Source of the DNA: a virus
Length of the DNA: 64,000 nucleotides
Direction: 5' to 3' (one strand)
IMG/VR virus record: IMGVR_UViG_3300037395_000062
Span: 1 to 64,000 of that record
This document shows positions 58,479 through 64,000 of the stretch, piece after piece. Each line of letters opens with the position of its first letter. Within the stretch, counting starts at the first letter, position 1. A program made the translations under genes and the position numbers. The notes under the pieces are model-generated. The model was not told where the DNA came from. It saw nothing but the letters and a program-made list of their open reading frames with translations, and searched no databases.

Positions 58479-59138
58479 CTCAACCTCCTCCGTCCCGCCG
58501 GTCGAACGTATACCATTGCGGACCCAGCGAAAAGCCGGGTTTCCGCTTCTGTACCTGCTGCCTGTCGGCACTCGATTCCAACCATGCAGCGCCATGTATC
58601 GTGCTGCATCATCCGGTCCACAAATCCAGTGCTCCCAGCGCTGTATCCATGCCGAACCATTACGTATGAGGTCGCGCGATTCAGTGGCTCCGTTAGCGTA
58701 ACGGCTAGTCCTGCGGCCTCCGCAATCAACCATTACCGGAACCTTGTGGCGTTCCGTCTTCGTCCATCCGGAACATTCGTAGACATAGCCTGTATGTCCC
58801 TGGCTTTCGTCGGAGAATGTCACCAGCACGGGCCAACGTGTCCTGTCGATCAGGTTGCGCATCTGAAAACGTAGGGGTTTCGATACGTGTTTCAGCCTAC
58901 GTCTGTGTTTCGGTACTGCAACCATTCGCAACAAGGCCAGAACGCCCGCCGGCTGTTGTTCGCACACGCTCTTTGCGGCCCCTGGAGGAGGCGGTTGCCA
59001 TGCGTAGGCGGCGACGGGAACCTCATCCTCGAAAACGGCGAACGCATAGACCTTAACACCTCCGGCCGAACCGTATGAGTGGAATTGCGCGCACATATCG
59101 CGAACCACATCGAGTGAGCAAGGTCGTATATCGAACAC
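58257..59138 (-). CDS. Mom-like DNA modification protein, fused in frame to the next gene
   Basis: GTG start with GGAGGAGG upstream. FDIRPCSLDVVRDMCAQFHS, FAVFEDEVPVAAYAWQPPPP, ALLRMVAVPKHRRRLKHVSK and DESQGHTGYVYECSGWTKT match the GNAT-like Mom family, which in phage Mu modifies adenines to resist restriction. About 220 residues are Mom-like. The frame has no stop and continues through the 73-residue gene to 58257 (293 residues). Its SD leader and that of the 73-residue gene are identical over 22 bases, marking an insertion. Confidence 0.65.
   Translation of the reverse strand: MFDIRPCSLDVVRDMCAQFHSYGSAGGVKVYAFAVFEDEVPVAAYAWQPPPPGAAKSVCEQQPAGVLALLRMVAVPKHRRRLKHVSKPLRFQMRNLIDRTRWPVLVTFSDESQGHTGYVYECSGWTKTERHKVPVMVDCGGRRTSRYANGATESRDLIRNGSAWIQRWEHWICGPDDAARYMALHGWNRVPTGSRYRSGNPAFRWVRNGIRSTGGTEEVEMPYTEKQRKLFNAEANDPGIAREHGTSGREARRLADEANKFKGEGRERKPVGKADLPEGVIDLAPVFGSRSDG
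58479..58500. repeat. 22-bp direct repeat, copy 1 (leader of 73-aa gene)
   Basis: Identical to 59138-59159, including the SD. Flanking bases are similar for about 12 more positions. Confidence 0.85.
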
Positions 59139-59159
59139 TCAACCTCCTCCGTCCCGCCG
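59138..59159. repeat. 22-bp direct repeat, copy 2 (leader of Mom-like gene)
   Basis: Here it also encodes the end DRRDGGG of the 37-aa membrane protein. The two copies bracket the Mom-like gene exactly. Confidence 0.85.
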
Positions 59160-59252
59160 ATCGAGCATACCGAAGGACGCGAGCAGAAGCCACACCGCGC
59201 ACACCTCGGTAGCGGATAGGCCCAGGATGACCAGCGCGAACGTCACGATCAC
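59139..59252 (-). CDS. Small membrane protein, 37 aa
   Basis: GTG overlaps the upstream stop. IVTFALVILGLSATEVCAVW is one hydrophobic helix, ending MLDRRDGGG. The stop overlaps the Mom-like start region. Function unknown. Confidence 0.5.
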   Translation of the reverse strand: MIVTFALVILGLSATEVCAVWLLLASFGMLDRRDGGG

Positions 59253-59383
59253 GGGCCTGGCACCGTCAGGCTCAACGCCCAGAACAGTCCCAGAAGCCCG
59301 GCGATCAGCACGACGACGGCGCCGATCGGGCGGCCGAACGCCCAGGCGACGAGGAAGAACAGGATGAAAACGGCGATTCCCAT
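59249..59383 (-). CDS. Small membrane protein, 44 aa
   Basis: MGIAVFILFFLVAWAFGRPI then GAVVVLIAGLLGLFWALSLT: two closely spaced hydrophobic helices. Couples to the next gene by GTGA. Holin-like in size only. Confidence 0.5.
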   Translation of the reverse strand: MGIAVFILFFLVAWAFGRPIGAVVVLIAGLLGLFWALSLTVPGP

Positions 59384-59384
59384 G

Positions 59385-59654
59385 TCAGGATCGCCGATGA
59401 AACGCTGCTGCGTTCATCAACGCCGTAATGCGTGCGGCTTCGATCTTCGCCTCATCGAGCGTGTCGAACTCGGTCACGCAGCGTGCATCCGTCGCGGCCA
59501 ACCTGACGTACGGCCTGGGCGTCACGGTATCGGATTGGCACGCCGCGACGGACACGATATGGCCGGTGTTCAGCCAGCATCCGCTCGTCACTTCGACGGA
59601 CACGGTATGGCCGGTGTTCAGCCAGCGCCCACTCGTCACTTCGATCATCGTCAT
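59385..59654 (-). CDS. Repeat-containing small protein, 89 aa
   Basis: Contains two copies of VTSG(R/C)WLNTGH(T/I)VSV encoded by a 48-bp tandem repeat, then DARCVTEFDTLDEAKIEAAR, a short helix typical of small phage proteins. First gene of the late leftward operon, with a promoter-like site upstream. Confidence 0.55.
   Translation of the reverse strand: MTMIEVTSGRWLNTGHTVSVEVTSGCWLNTGHIVSVAACQSDTVTPRPYVRLAATDARCVTEFDTLDEAKIEAARITALMNAAAFHRRS
59548..59643. repeat. Two-copy 48-bp tandem repeat
   Basis: Copies 59548-59595 and 59596-59643 differ at about four positions. In frame (16 codons), inside the 89-aa gene. Confidence 0.9.
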
Positions 59655-59684
59655 TCACATGTTTTCCTTGACGGCTAATCAGAC

Positions 59685-59711
59685 GTTATACGCAACAGTT
59701 GTAAATGTCAA
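59685..59711 (-). promoter_or_regulatory. Promoter-like site for the late leftward operon
   Basis: TTGACA and TATAAC on the minus strand, but only 15 bases apart. In an AT-rich gap 31 bases before the 89-aa gene. Short spacing lowers confidence. Confidence 0.4.
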
Positions 59712-59745
59712 CATAATACGCGACTTATACCGTAAATTTTGGTTC

Positions 59746-59798
59746 GGGGGTAGGCCGGTGCTCCAGGAGACAAAAACCACTCAGCCCCACCTACCCCC
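59746..59798. other. Inverted repeat in a 212-bp gap
   Basis: GGGGGTAGG and CCTACCCCC, 35 bases apart, between the late operon promoter and the end of the 96-aa gene. No gene is seen in 59655-59866. Could be a protein site or processing structure. Confidence 0.35.
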
Positions 59799-59866
59799 TC
59801 CATCGACCGCGGGTAAAACCGGCCAGGTGTGGCGACCGACGGGCCGCCTACCACCCTCCGGAAGGG

Positions 59867-60157
59867 TCAGGCCCTCGCCAGGCGCGGCCACACCGCTACC
59901 GCCTTGATCGGCTTGTAGCGCGCCGTGACGCATCCCGACACGTTCAACCGACCGAGGCGAGCGAACCATAGGCCACCCACCTTGCGGCACTGTGCAGGCT
60001 TGCCATGCTTGGCGAGCGACCAGCTGACGAACACGCGACCCACCTTGAGGAAACGCACACCTCCAACCTTGCGGTATGAGGTGACGAATGCGTCATCGAA
60101 CACGGTGTGCACCGCAGTCAGGACCAATAGGATATCGGAAATAGTGAAAGCGGACAT
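59867..60157 (-). CDS. Early hypothetical protein, 96 aa
   Basis: ATG at 60157 with GGAG upstream. One N-terminal hydrophobic segment (FTISDILLVLTAVHTVF), then three similar short units: YRKVGGVRFLKVGRVFVS, CRKVGGLWFARLGRLNVS. Basic overall. Controlled by the early-type promoter 60189-60217. Function unknown. Confidence 0.55.
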   Translation of the reverse strand: MSAFTISDILLVLTAVHTVFDDAFVTSYRKVGGVRFLKVGRVFVSWSLAKHGKPAQCRKVGGLWFARLGRLNVSGCVTARYKPIKAVAVWPRLARA

Positions 60158-60188
60158 TGGGGTTACTCCGTTCGGTTGCGATGACACC

Positions 60189-60217
60189 TATATAGCGTCG
60201 CTATGCAATGCTGTCAA
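60189..60217 (-). promoter_or_regulatory. Early promoter 1 with operator palindrome
   Basis: TTGACA, 17 bases, TATATA on the minus strand. The perfect palindrome ATAGCGTCGCTAT at 60192-60204 overlaps the -10. Leader GCAACCG...GGAGTAACC precedes the ATG. Confidence 0.8.
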
Positions 60218-60248
60218 CGATAAATCGTCGCCACGCACAACAAAAACC

Positions 60249-60370
60249 TAACCCGTTGATTCTAAAACATGCGAACAATCAATAGTTGTAATTTCAACCG
60301 TAAGTAGAACGCATAATGGCGATTATGTTAAGTAATCAACAATTGCAAATGCCGCAATATCAACGGGTTA
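60249..60370. other. AT-rich gap with nested inverted repeats
   Basis: TAACCCGTTGAT and ATCAACGGGTTA form 12-bp arms 98 bases apart. Inside are CATAAT/ATTATG and several CAA/TTG-rich motifs. No gene. Lies between divergent early promoters, a layout typical of a control region or replication origin (inference). Confidence 0.4.
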
Positions 60371-60411
60371 CGAAAAACGTGAATCCGACTAGGAAAACTT
60401 GCGATTGCCTG

Positions 60412-60440
60412 TTGACATGGCGCTAGTGCGACGCTACATA
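60412..60440 (+). promoter_or_regulatory. Early promoter 2
   Basis: TTGACA, 17 bases, TACATA; imperfect palindrome TAGTG-CGA-CGCTA overlaps its -10. Leader GCAACCGGAGTAACCGAC before the ATG. Confidence 0.8.
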
Positions 60441-60467
60441 GGTGTCATCGCAACCGGAGTAACCGAC

Positions 60468-60833
60468 ATGCCTATATACCGCGTAACCGACAGGGTTCGT
60501 AACGTCATTACGCAAGGCGAAGGCCTCCGGCCGGTGCTGCGTTTCGCACGCAAATACCCGGTCGAGATTATCCGCGTCGACGTATCGGTTGAACAACCCG
60601 AGATGTACGCGGTGACGTTCTACTTCGATCCGGAAGGCCGGCGAGGTTACGAATGCATGGTGCGATTCGCGGATTGGCGCGTGCTGCTCGATTGGCTGCT
60701 CGCTCGCCGCAGCTGGACCGCACTGCACCGTATCCGCTTCGCGCATCGCGGCACGTACGAACTGGCGCTGCAGGATAAGCGCACCGCTCGCCTAGTCGCA
60801 AAGGGTATCACGATCGCAGGACCTGCAATCTGA
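60468..60833 (+). CDS. Early hypothetical protein, 121 aa
   Basis: MPIYRVTDRVRNVITQGEGL, VSVEQPEMYAVTFYFDPEGR, VRFADWRVLLDWLLARRSWT. A basic alpha/beta protein, not recognised. Start chosen from the conserved early leader; the longer open frame (60399) would run through the promoter. Confidence 0.6.
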   Translation: MPIYRVTDRVRNVITQGEGLRPVLRFARKYPVEIIRVDVSVEQPEMYAVTFYFDPEGRRGYECMVRFADWRVLLDWLLARRSWTALHRIRFAHRGTYELALQDKRTARLVAKGITIAGPAI

Positions 60834-60836
60834 CTG

Positions 60837-60865
60837 TTGACAAACACATATAGCGATGCTGTTGT
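60837..60865 (+). promoter_or_regulatory. Early promoter 3
   Basis: TTGACA, 17 bases, weak TGTTGT; ATAGCGATGCT element and a downstream CCGCTATAG half-site. Same leader and SD as its relatives. Confidence 0.6.
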
Positions 60866-60892
60866 GCCGCTATAGCAACCGGAGTAGCCGAC

Positions 60893-61249
60893 ATGAACGC
60901 GTGGATATATCAATCTGCATTGCTGTGTGACGATTGCGCACGCGATAAGCGAATCAAACTCAACCGTGAGTTAGTCACACTCGCGGACCGTGACGGCAAT
61001 TCAGACATGGCGCCACAAGGCCCTTACGCAAACGGAGGTGGTGAGGCAGATTGCCCGCAATCGTGCGACCTGTGCGGCACGTTCCTGGAAAACCCACTTA
61101 CCGACGACGGAATCGAATACGTAAAAGAGTGCATTCGCAATGGGCATACGCTGCACGCGTCGGGCCGAAAACTACTGTGCATATGGTCGAATCCAGTCGT
61201 TAAGGAATGGTCAGATTTCTACGAAATACAAGCCGGCGAGACTGATTAG
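60893..61249 (+). CDS. Early zinc-binding hypothetical protein, 118 aa
   Basis: CDDCARDKRIKLNRELVTLA and CPQSCDLCGTFLENPLTDDG provide two Cys pairs for a zinc knuckle. The C-terminal part includes LLCIWSNPVVKEWSDFYEIQ. A recurrent phage early-protein layout; function unknown. Confidence 0.6.
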   Translation: MNAWIYQSALLCDDCARDKRIKLNRELVTLADRDGNSDMAPQGPYANGGGEADCPQSCDLCGTFLENPLTDDGIEYVKECIRNGHTLHASGRKLLCIWSNPVVKEWSDFYEIQAGETD

Positions 61250-61253
61250 ATAT

Positions 61254-61282
61254 TTGACAAACACATATAGCGACGCCACGTA
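61254..61282 (+). promoter_or_regulatory. Early promoter 4
   Basis: TTGACA, 17 bases, CACGTA (weak -10); ATAGCGACGC element and a CCGCTATCG half-site. Shares 22 of 24 upstream bases with promoter 3. Confidence 0.6.
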
Positions 61283-61309
61283 GCCGCTATCGCAACCGGA
61301 GTAACCGAC

Positions 61310-61576
61310 ATGACCGTAACCTTGATGGACAACATGATCGTCCAAGCCATCACCACCAAATATATCGGACCGAGCAACACGCGTTCCGGCCGGATCAAGG
61401 CCAGCGCTGCAGCGGGATCGGTCACCATCCCATATCCAAGTCAGCACGGCATGGAGCGTGCGCACGCCACGGCCGCTCTCGCCCTGTGCGAAAAACTGGG
61501 CTGGTCAGGCACGCTCGCCCAAGGTGGCATGCCTAGCGATTCCGGCTACGCCTTCGTATTCACTGGTAGGTGCTAA
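61310..61576 (+). CDS. Early hypothetical protein, 88 aa
   Basis: MTVTLMDNMIVQAITTKYIG, ASAAAGSVTIPYPSQHGMER, then GGMPSDSGYAFVFTGRC. Looks like a small beta protein conserved among phages as an unknown. Start follows the conserved leader. Confidence 0.6.
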   Translation: MTVTLMDNMIVQAITTKYIGPSNTRSGRIKASAAAGSVTIPYPSQHGMERAHATAALALCEKLGWSGTLAQGGMPSDSGYAFVFTGRC

Positions 61577-61581
61577 GCGCT

Positions 61582-61770
61582 ATGGCTCATGATTCACCAG
61601 ACAGCGACTTCCCGTCTCTGTTGCAGGACGTCAACGCCAACTTAAGCGACGCTATCGACGCATGGGAGAAAGGCGACATGTCGGATGCACTAAGGCTTGT
61701 TCGCAATGCGCTGCACGACGTGCGCAATGCGATTGACGATATCGAATTAAGTGAAGGCGAAACACCATGA
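61582..61770 (+). CDS. Early helical protein, 62 aa
   Basis: ATG at 61582 inside a frame starting 61570. Acidic helical protein: SLLQDVNANLSDAIDAWEKG, ALHDVRNAIDDIELSEGE. Stop overlaps the next ATG. Confidence 0.55.
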   Translation: MAHDSPDSDFPSLLQDVNANLSDAIDAWEKGDMSDALRLVRNALHDVRNAIDDIELSEGETP

Positions 61771-61970
61771 CACAAGATTCAACCGGCCGCGTCTATCGCA
61801 CGTTCACGCGTCGCGCCAAAAACTGGGAACAGTTCGCCACCGCCCGCAAGCACGCGATCGATCGCAATCTGACGTTGGACGAGGCACGTCGCGCGTGCAC
61901 CGCATTCAACGATCATCGCACCGAAGCACAGGTCCGCGACGGCACCAAAATGGAGTTCGAACACCAATGA
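61767..61970 (+). CDS. Early hypothetical protein, 67 aa
   Basis: ATGA overlap on both sides. GRVYRTFTRRAKNWEQFATA, NLTLDEARRACTAFNDHR. This layout (short beta hairpin, helix, DEAR motif) occurs in small phage early proteins; function unknown. Confidence 0.55.
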   Translation: MTQDSTGRVYRTFTRRAKNWEQFATARKHAIDRNLTLDEARRACTAFNDHRTEAQVRDGTKMEFEHQ

Positions 61971-62350
61971 CACCGCGACAGATCGCCACCGGGCAGGCCA
62001 TGCGCGCCCGCGGCACCTCGGATGCCGCCATCGGCCAGCGCTTCGGCGTGACGCGCCAGCACGTACACGCCAAGCTGGGGCCACGGCCGGCGCTACGCAA
62101 GGTGCCTGACCCACCACGCAACGGCGTGACACCGGAGGCGTTCGGTGCCGCCGTGAAGGCCTGGCGCGTCAACCGAAACCTGTCACAGAACGCAGCTGCG
62201 AAGCTGTTGCGGGTGGCCGGTCCGTCTGTATCGTTTTGGGAGCAAGGGCGGAACGGCTGCAGCCTGGCAGCCTCGATGCTGCTGCTGATGCGGTCGCTCG
62301 ATGCGGTCGAGGGAATCGAATCGCCGCGCGAAATCATGGTTGACACTTAG
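61967..62350 (+). CDS. XRE-type helix-turn-helix regulator
   Basis: 127 residues. An N-terminal HTH-like segment (DAAIGQRFGVTRQHVHAKLG) precedes an XRE domain: FGAAVKAWRVNRNLSQNAAA, KLLRVAGPSVSFWEQGRNGC. Start by ATGA overlap. It is the only clear sequence-specific regulator in the early region and the best candidate for binding the TAGCG-N-CGCTA palindromes in the early promoters (inference). Confidence 0.7.
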   Translation: MTPRQIATGQAMRARGTSDAAIGQRFGVTRQHVHAKLGPRPALRKVPDPPRNGVTPEAFGAAVKAWRVNRNLSQNAAAKLLRVAGPSVSFWEQGRNGCSLAASMLLLMRSLDAVEGIESPREIMVDT

Positions 62351-62368
62351 CTGTAGCGTCGCTATATA
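62340..62368 (+). promoter_or_regulatory. Early promoter 5
   Basis: TTGACA, 17 bases, TATATA, with perfect TAGCG-T-CGCTA next to the -10. Overlaps the end of the XRE gene. Confidence 0.8.
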
Positions 62369-62395
62369 ATAGTCAGTGCAACAGGAGTAGCACAT

Positions 62396-62692
62396 ATGCC
62401 TTACGTTCAAGTCTGGCGCGATGGTTCCGCGCAATGCCAGGTGAAAGACCTAAAACTTGGTCAGAGAATCGACCTCGAGAACGATGTGTTCGCGGACCCG
62501 AACGGTTATGTCGATCCTGGAAACGGCGAGATAGCGTTTCAGTGCGAGTTCCAGGAAGTGCTGCAGATCGAAATCGAATCACCGGACTGCACGTTGATCG
62601 GTTATTCGGGAGGCGCATGTGGTTTTCCGCCTGACCACTGGCTTTGCGTCGACGGCGAACAAACCGGCGAACCTGAAGATATCGGGGAGTAG
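62396..62692 (+). CDS. Early hypothetical protein, 98 aa
   Basis: ATG with AGGAG upstream. VWRDGSAQCQVKDLKLGQRI, then CTLIGYSGGACGFPPDHWLC. Acidic; four Cys. Unknown. Confidence 0.55.
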   Translation: MPYVQVWRDGSAQCQVKDLKLGQRIDLENDVFADPNGYVDPGNGEIAFQCEFQEVLQIEIESPDCTLIGYSGGACGFPPDHWLCVDGEQTGEPEDIGE

Positions 62693-62700
62693 ATAGTTAC

Positions 62701-63063
62701 ATGCGAAACAAAATCGTAATACCTGTTCCGATTAAGCCGGAACCGTTGATATCTCTGGAGATACACAAGCGTATGGACACGATGGGCCTTGAAGTCATGT
62801 CCTACTTTAATCGCACCACCGGCCTGGACGGTGAAGGCCGCACTTACTGGATCCCGGAACACATCGCGGGTGCCGATGGTGCGTTTATACTTTGGCGCTA
62901 CGCCACCGACCCAAAGAACAACTACAAACTTGACGGATGGTTCCCGCAAATCGGACCACACATCCATGGCGGCTTCCACAGTTCGATCACGTCAGCGCTA
63001 GCCTGGATACAGCGTGCCCGCGACGTACGCGACGGCAAGGTAAAGGATTTTCGCGGCGTTTGA
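62701..63063 (+). CDS. Early hypothetical protein, 120 aa
   Basis: RKRMDTMGLEVMSYFNRTTG-like segment, EHIAGADGAFILWRYATDPK, HIHGGFHSSITSALAWIQRA. Alpha/beta. Unknown function; cotranscribed with the 98-aa gene. Confidence 0.55.
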   Translation: MRNKIVIPVPIKPEPLISLEIHKRMDTMGLEVMSYFNRTTGLDGEGRTYWIPEHIAGADGAFILWRYATDPKNNYKLDGWFPQIGPHIHGGFHSSITSALAWIQRARDVRDGKVKDFRGV

Positions 63064-63075
63064 CAACTATTTCAC

Positions 63076-63104
63076 TTGACGTGCATATGCCATGACGCTA
63101 TACA
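63076..63104 (+). promoter_or_regulatory. Early promoter 6
   Basis: TTGACG, 17 bases, TATACA, with a GACGCTATA half-site. AGGAG before the ATG at 63138. Confidence 0.7.
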
Positions 63105-63137
63105 GACCAAGCCAACCCGGAAACAGGAGTCCCGACG

Positions 63138-64000
63138 ATGAAATATGAACTGACTGCCGAGACGAAGGTCGTCTTCGGAATCACCCTGAAGCGCATTCGC
63201 GCACTGATCGATATAGGCATATCGGTTAAAGCTGGCGACCTCGGCGGGTATATCGAGAAAGAAAGCAACCTCGACGCCAGTGTGTCCGGCAACACGTGGG
63301 TGTTCGGCAACGCCAGTGTGTCCGGCAACGCCAGTGTGTCCGGCGACGCCAGTGTGTCCGGCGACGCCCGTGTGTTCGGCGACGCCCGTGTGTTCGGCGA
63401 CGCCAGTGTGTCCAGCAACGCCAGTGTGTTCGGCAACGCCAGTGTGTCCGGCGACGCCCGTGTGTTCGGCAACGCCAGTGTGTCCGGCGACGCCCGTGTG
63501 TTCGGCGACGCCAGTGTGTCCGGCAACGCCAGTGTGTCCGGCAACGCCAGTGTGTTCGGCAACGCCAGTGTGTCCGGCGACGCCCGTGTGTTCGGCAACG
63601 CCAGTGTGTGCGGGAACGACCGTGTGTCCGGCAACGCCAGTGTGTCCGGCGACGCCCGTGTGTTCGGCAACGCCAGTGTGTTCGGCGACGCCAGTGTGTC
63701 CGGCGACGCCAGTGTGTCCGGCAACACGTGGGTGTTCGGCAACGCCCGTGTGTTCGGCAACGCCAGTGTGTTCGGCGACGCCAGTGTGTCCGGCGACGCC
63801 AGTGTTGACGCTTTTAATATCATCGCGACACGCTCAGACGGATACACATTTGGGATATGGAAACAGACGAATGGTGCGCCGCCGAGGATCACAGCCGGTT
63901 GCCGGAATTTCACCATCACTGAGGCGCGCGCTCATTGGTCTGCGACCCGCGGCGGAACTCGACTCGGCGACGAAAGCCTGACGCTGATCAACCACCTTGA
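63138..64000 (+). CDS. Hexapeptide-repeat protein, C-terminus cut off
   Basis: Begins MKYELTAETKVVFGITLKRI, GDLGGYIEKESNLDA, then ~30 units of (A/D)SVSGNA / RVFGDA type until ~63810, then a non-repeat domain (FNIIATRSDGYTFGIWKQTN) that runs off the window. The GGYIE...NL opening plus NA(S/R)V(S/F)G repeats is a common phage family predicted to fold as a left-handed or short beta-solenoid. Function unknown. Frame is open at the right edge. Confidence 0.8.
   Translation, partial: MKYELTAETKVVFGITLKRIRALIDIGISVKAGDLGGYIEKESNLDASVSGNTWVFGNASVSGNASVSGDASVSGDARVFGDARVFGDASVSSNASVFGNASVSGDARVFGNASVSGDARVFGDASVSGNASVSGNASVFGNASVSGDARVFGNASVCGNDRVSGNASVSGDARVFGNASVFGDASVSGDASVSGNTWVFGNARVFGNASVFGDASVSGDASVDAFNIIATRSDGYTFGIWKQTNGAPPRITAGCRNFTITEARAHWSATRGGTRLGDESLTLINHL
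63284..63810. repeat. 18-bp coding tandem repeats
   Basis: Units of the form GCCAGTGTGTCCGGCAAC with variants (CCCGTGTGTTCGGCGAC). Six codons per unit, kept in frame throughout, with two short interruptions (AACACGTGGGTG twice). Confidence 0.95.

Noticed and set aside
63284-63810. Repeat region resembling a CRISPR array
   Set aside because: Units are 18 bp with no spacers and keep one reading frame; this is a coding tandem repeat.
63098-63919. Long minus-strand frame rich in DTLASPNT repeats
   Set aside because: It is the antisense of the hexapeptide-repeat gene; the repeat has no stops in several frames. The plus frame has SD, a promoter and a known family opening.
1-64000. Integrase, attachment site or other lysogeny module
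   Set aside because: No recombinase, excisionase pair or repressor-operator immunity region was recognised. The XRE protein alone is not enough.

Overview
The window is part of a large, GC-rich contractile-tailed (myovirus-like) phage genome. A sheath, tail tube, baseplate wedge (gp25-like and J-like), large terminase, portal, prohead protease and major capsid protein are all recognisable. The host is Gram-negative: there are Sec signal peptides, lipoboxes, a muramidase and a lysis cassette with membrane proteins. The HNH protein and base composition would suit an alphaproteobacterium, but that is inference. No integrase, polymerase or replication gene is visible, and genes run off both ends, so this is a fragment of a larger genome.

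Layout. (1) 1-6.1 kb, mostly minus: a cut-off dNMP kinase divergent from a winged-helix regulator, then an accessory block with a lipase-like protein, lipoproteins, a papain-like protein, several tiny membrane proteins, a beta-class DNA methyltransferase, a holin-like protein and a ribbon-helix-helix protein. (2) 6.4-9.4 kb, plus: 36 tRNA genes that together cover all 20 amino acids, followed by an HNH endonuclease. (3) 17.0-10.0 kb, minus: a tail-fibre/adhesin cluster, four of whose members start with Sec signal peptides, then three small membrane proteins and a GH108-type endolysin. (4) 17.1-27.1 kb, plus: beta-propeller protein, baseplate genes, a signal-peptide-bearing beta-helix tailspike and a tail fibre. 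(5) 59.7-27.1 kb, minus: the main late operon. It reads terminase, portal, glycan-active enzymes, prohead protease, an InPase/scaffold protein, major capsid protein, terminator, homing endonuclease, neck genes, sheath, tube, tail chaperone with frameshift, tape measure and baseplate hub. (6) 60.2-64 kb: short early-type genes, each behind a TTGACA-N17-TATATA-like promoter that carries a TAGCG-N-CGCTA operator-like palindrome, ending in a long hexapeptide-repeat protein.

Most neighbouring genes overlap by ATGA, GTGA or TAATG, implying translational coupling, and this was used to choose starts. Three themes stand out. First, the tRNA set is complete but structurally odd: Leu tRNAs lack a long variable arm, ten tRNAs have non-canonical T arms, and two have C33. 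Second, accessory genes (lipase, methyltransferase, Mom-like gene, mini-lipoprotein) are repeatedly bracketed by direct duplications of a neighbouring gene's end. Third, several receptor-binding-type proteins carry Sec export signals, which is unexpected for virion proteins assembled in the cytoplasm.
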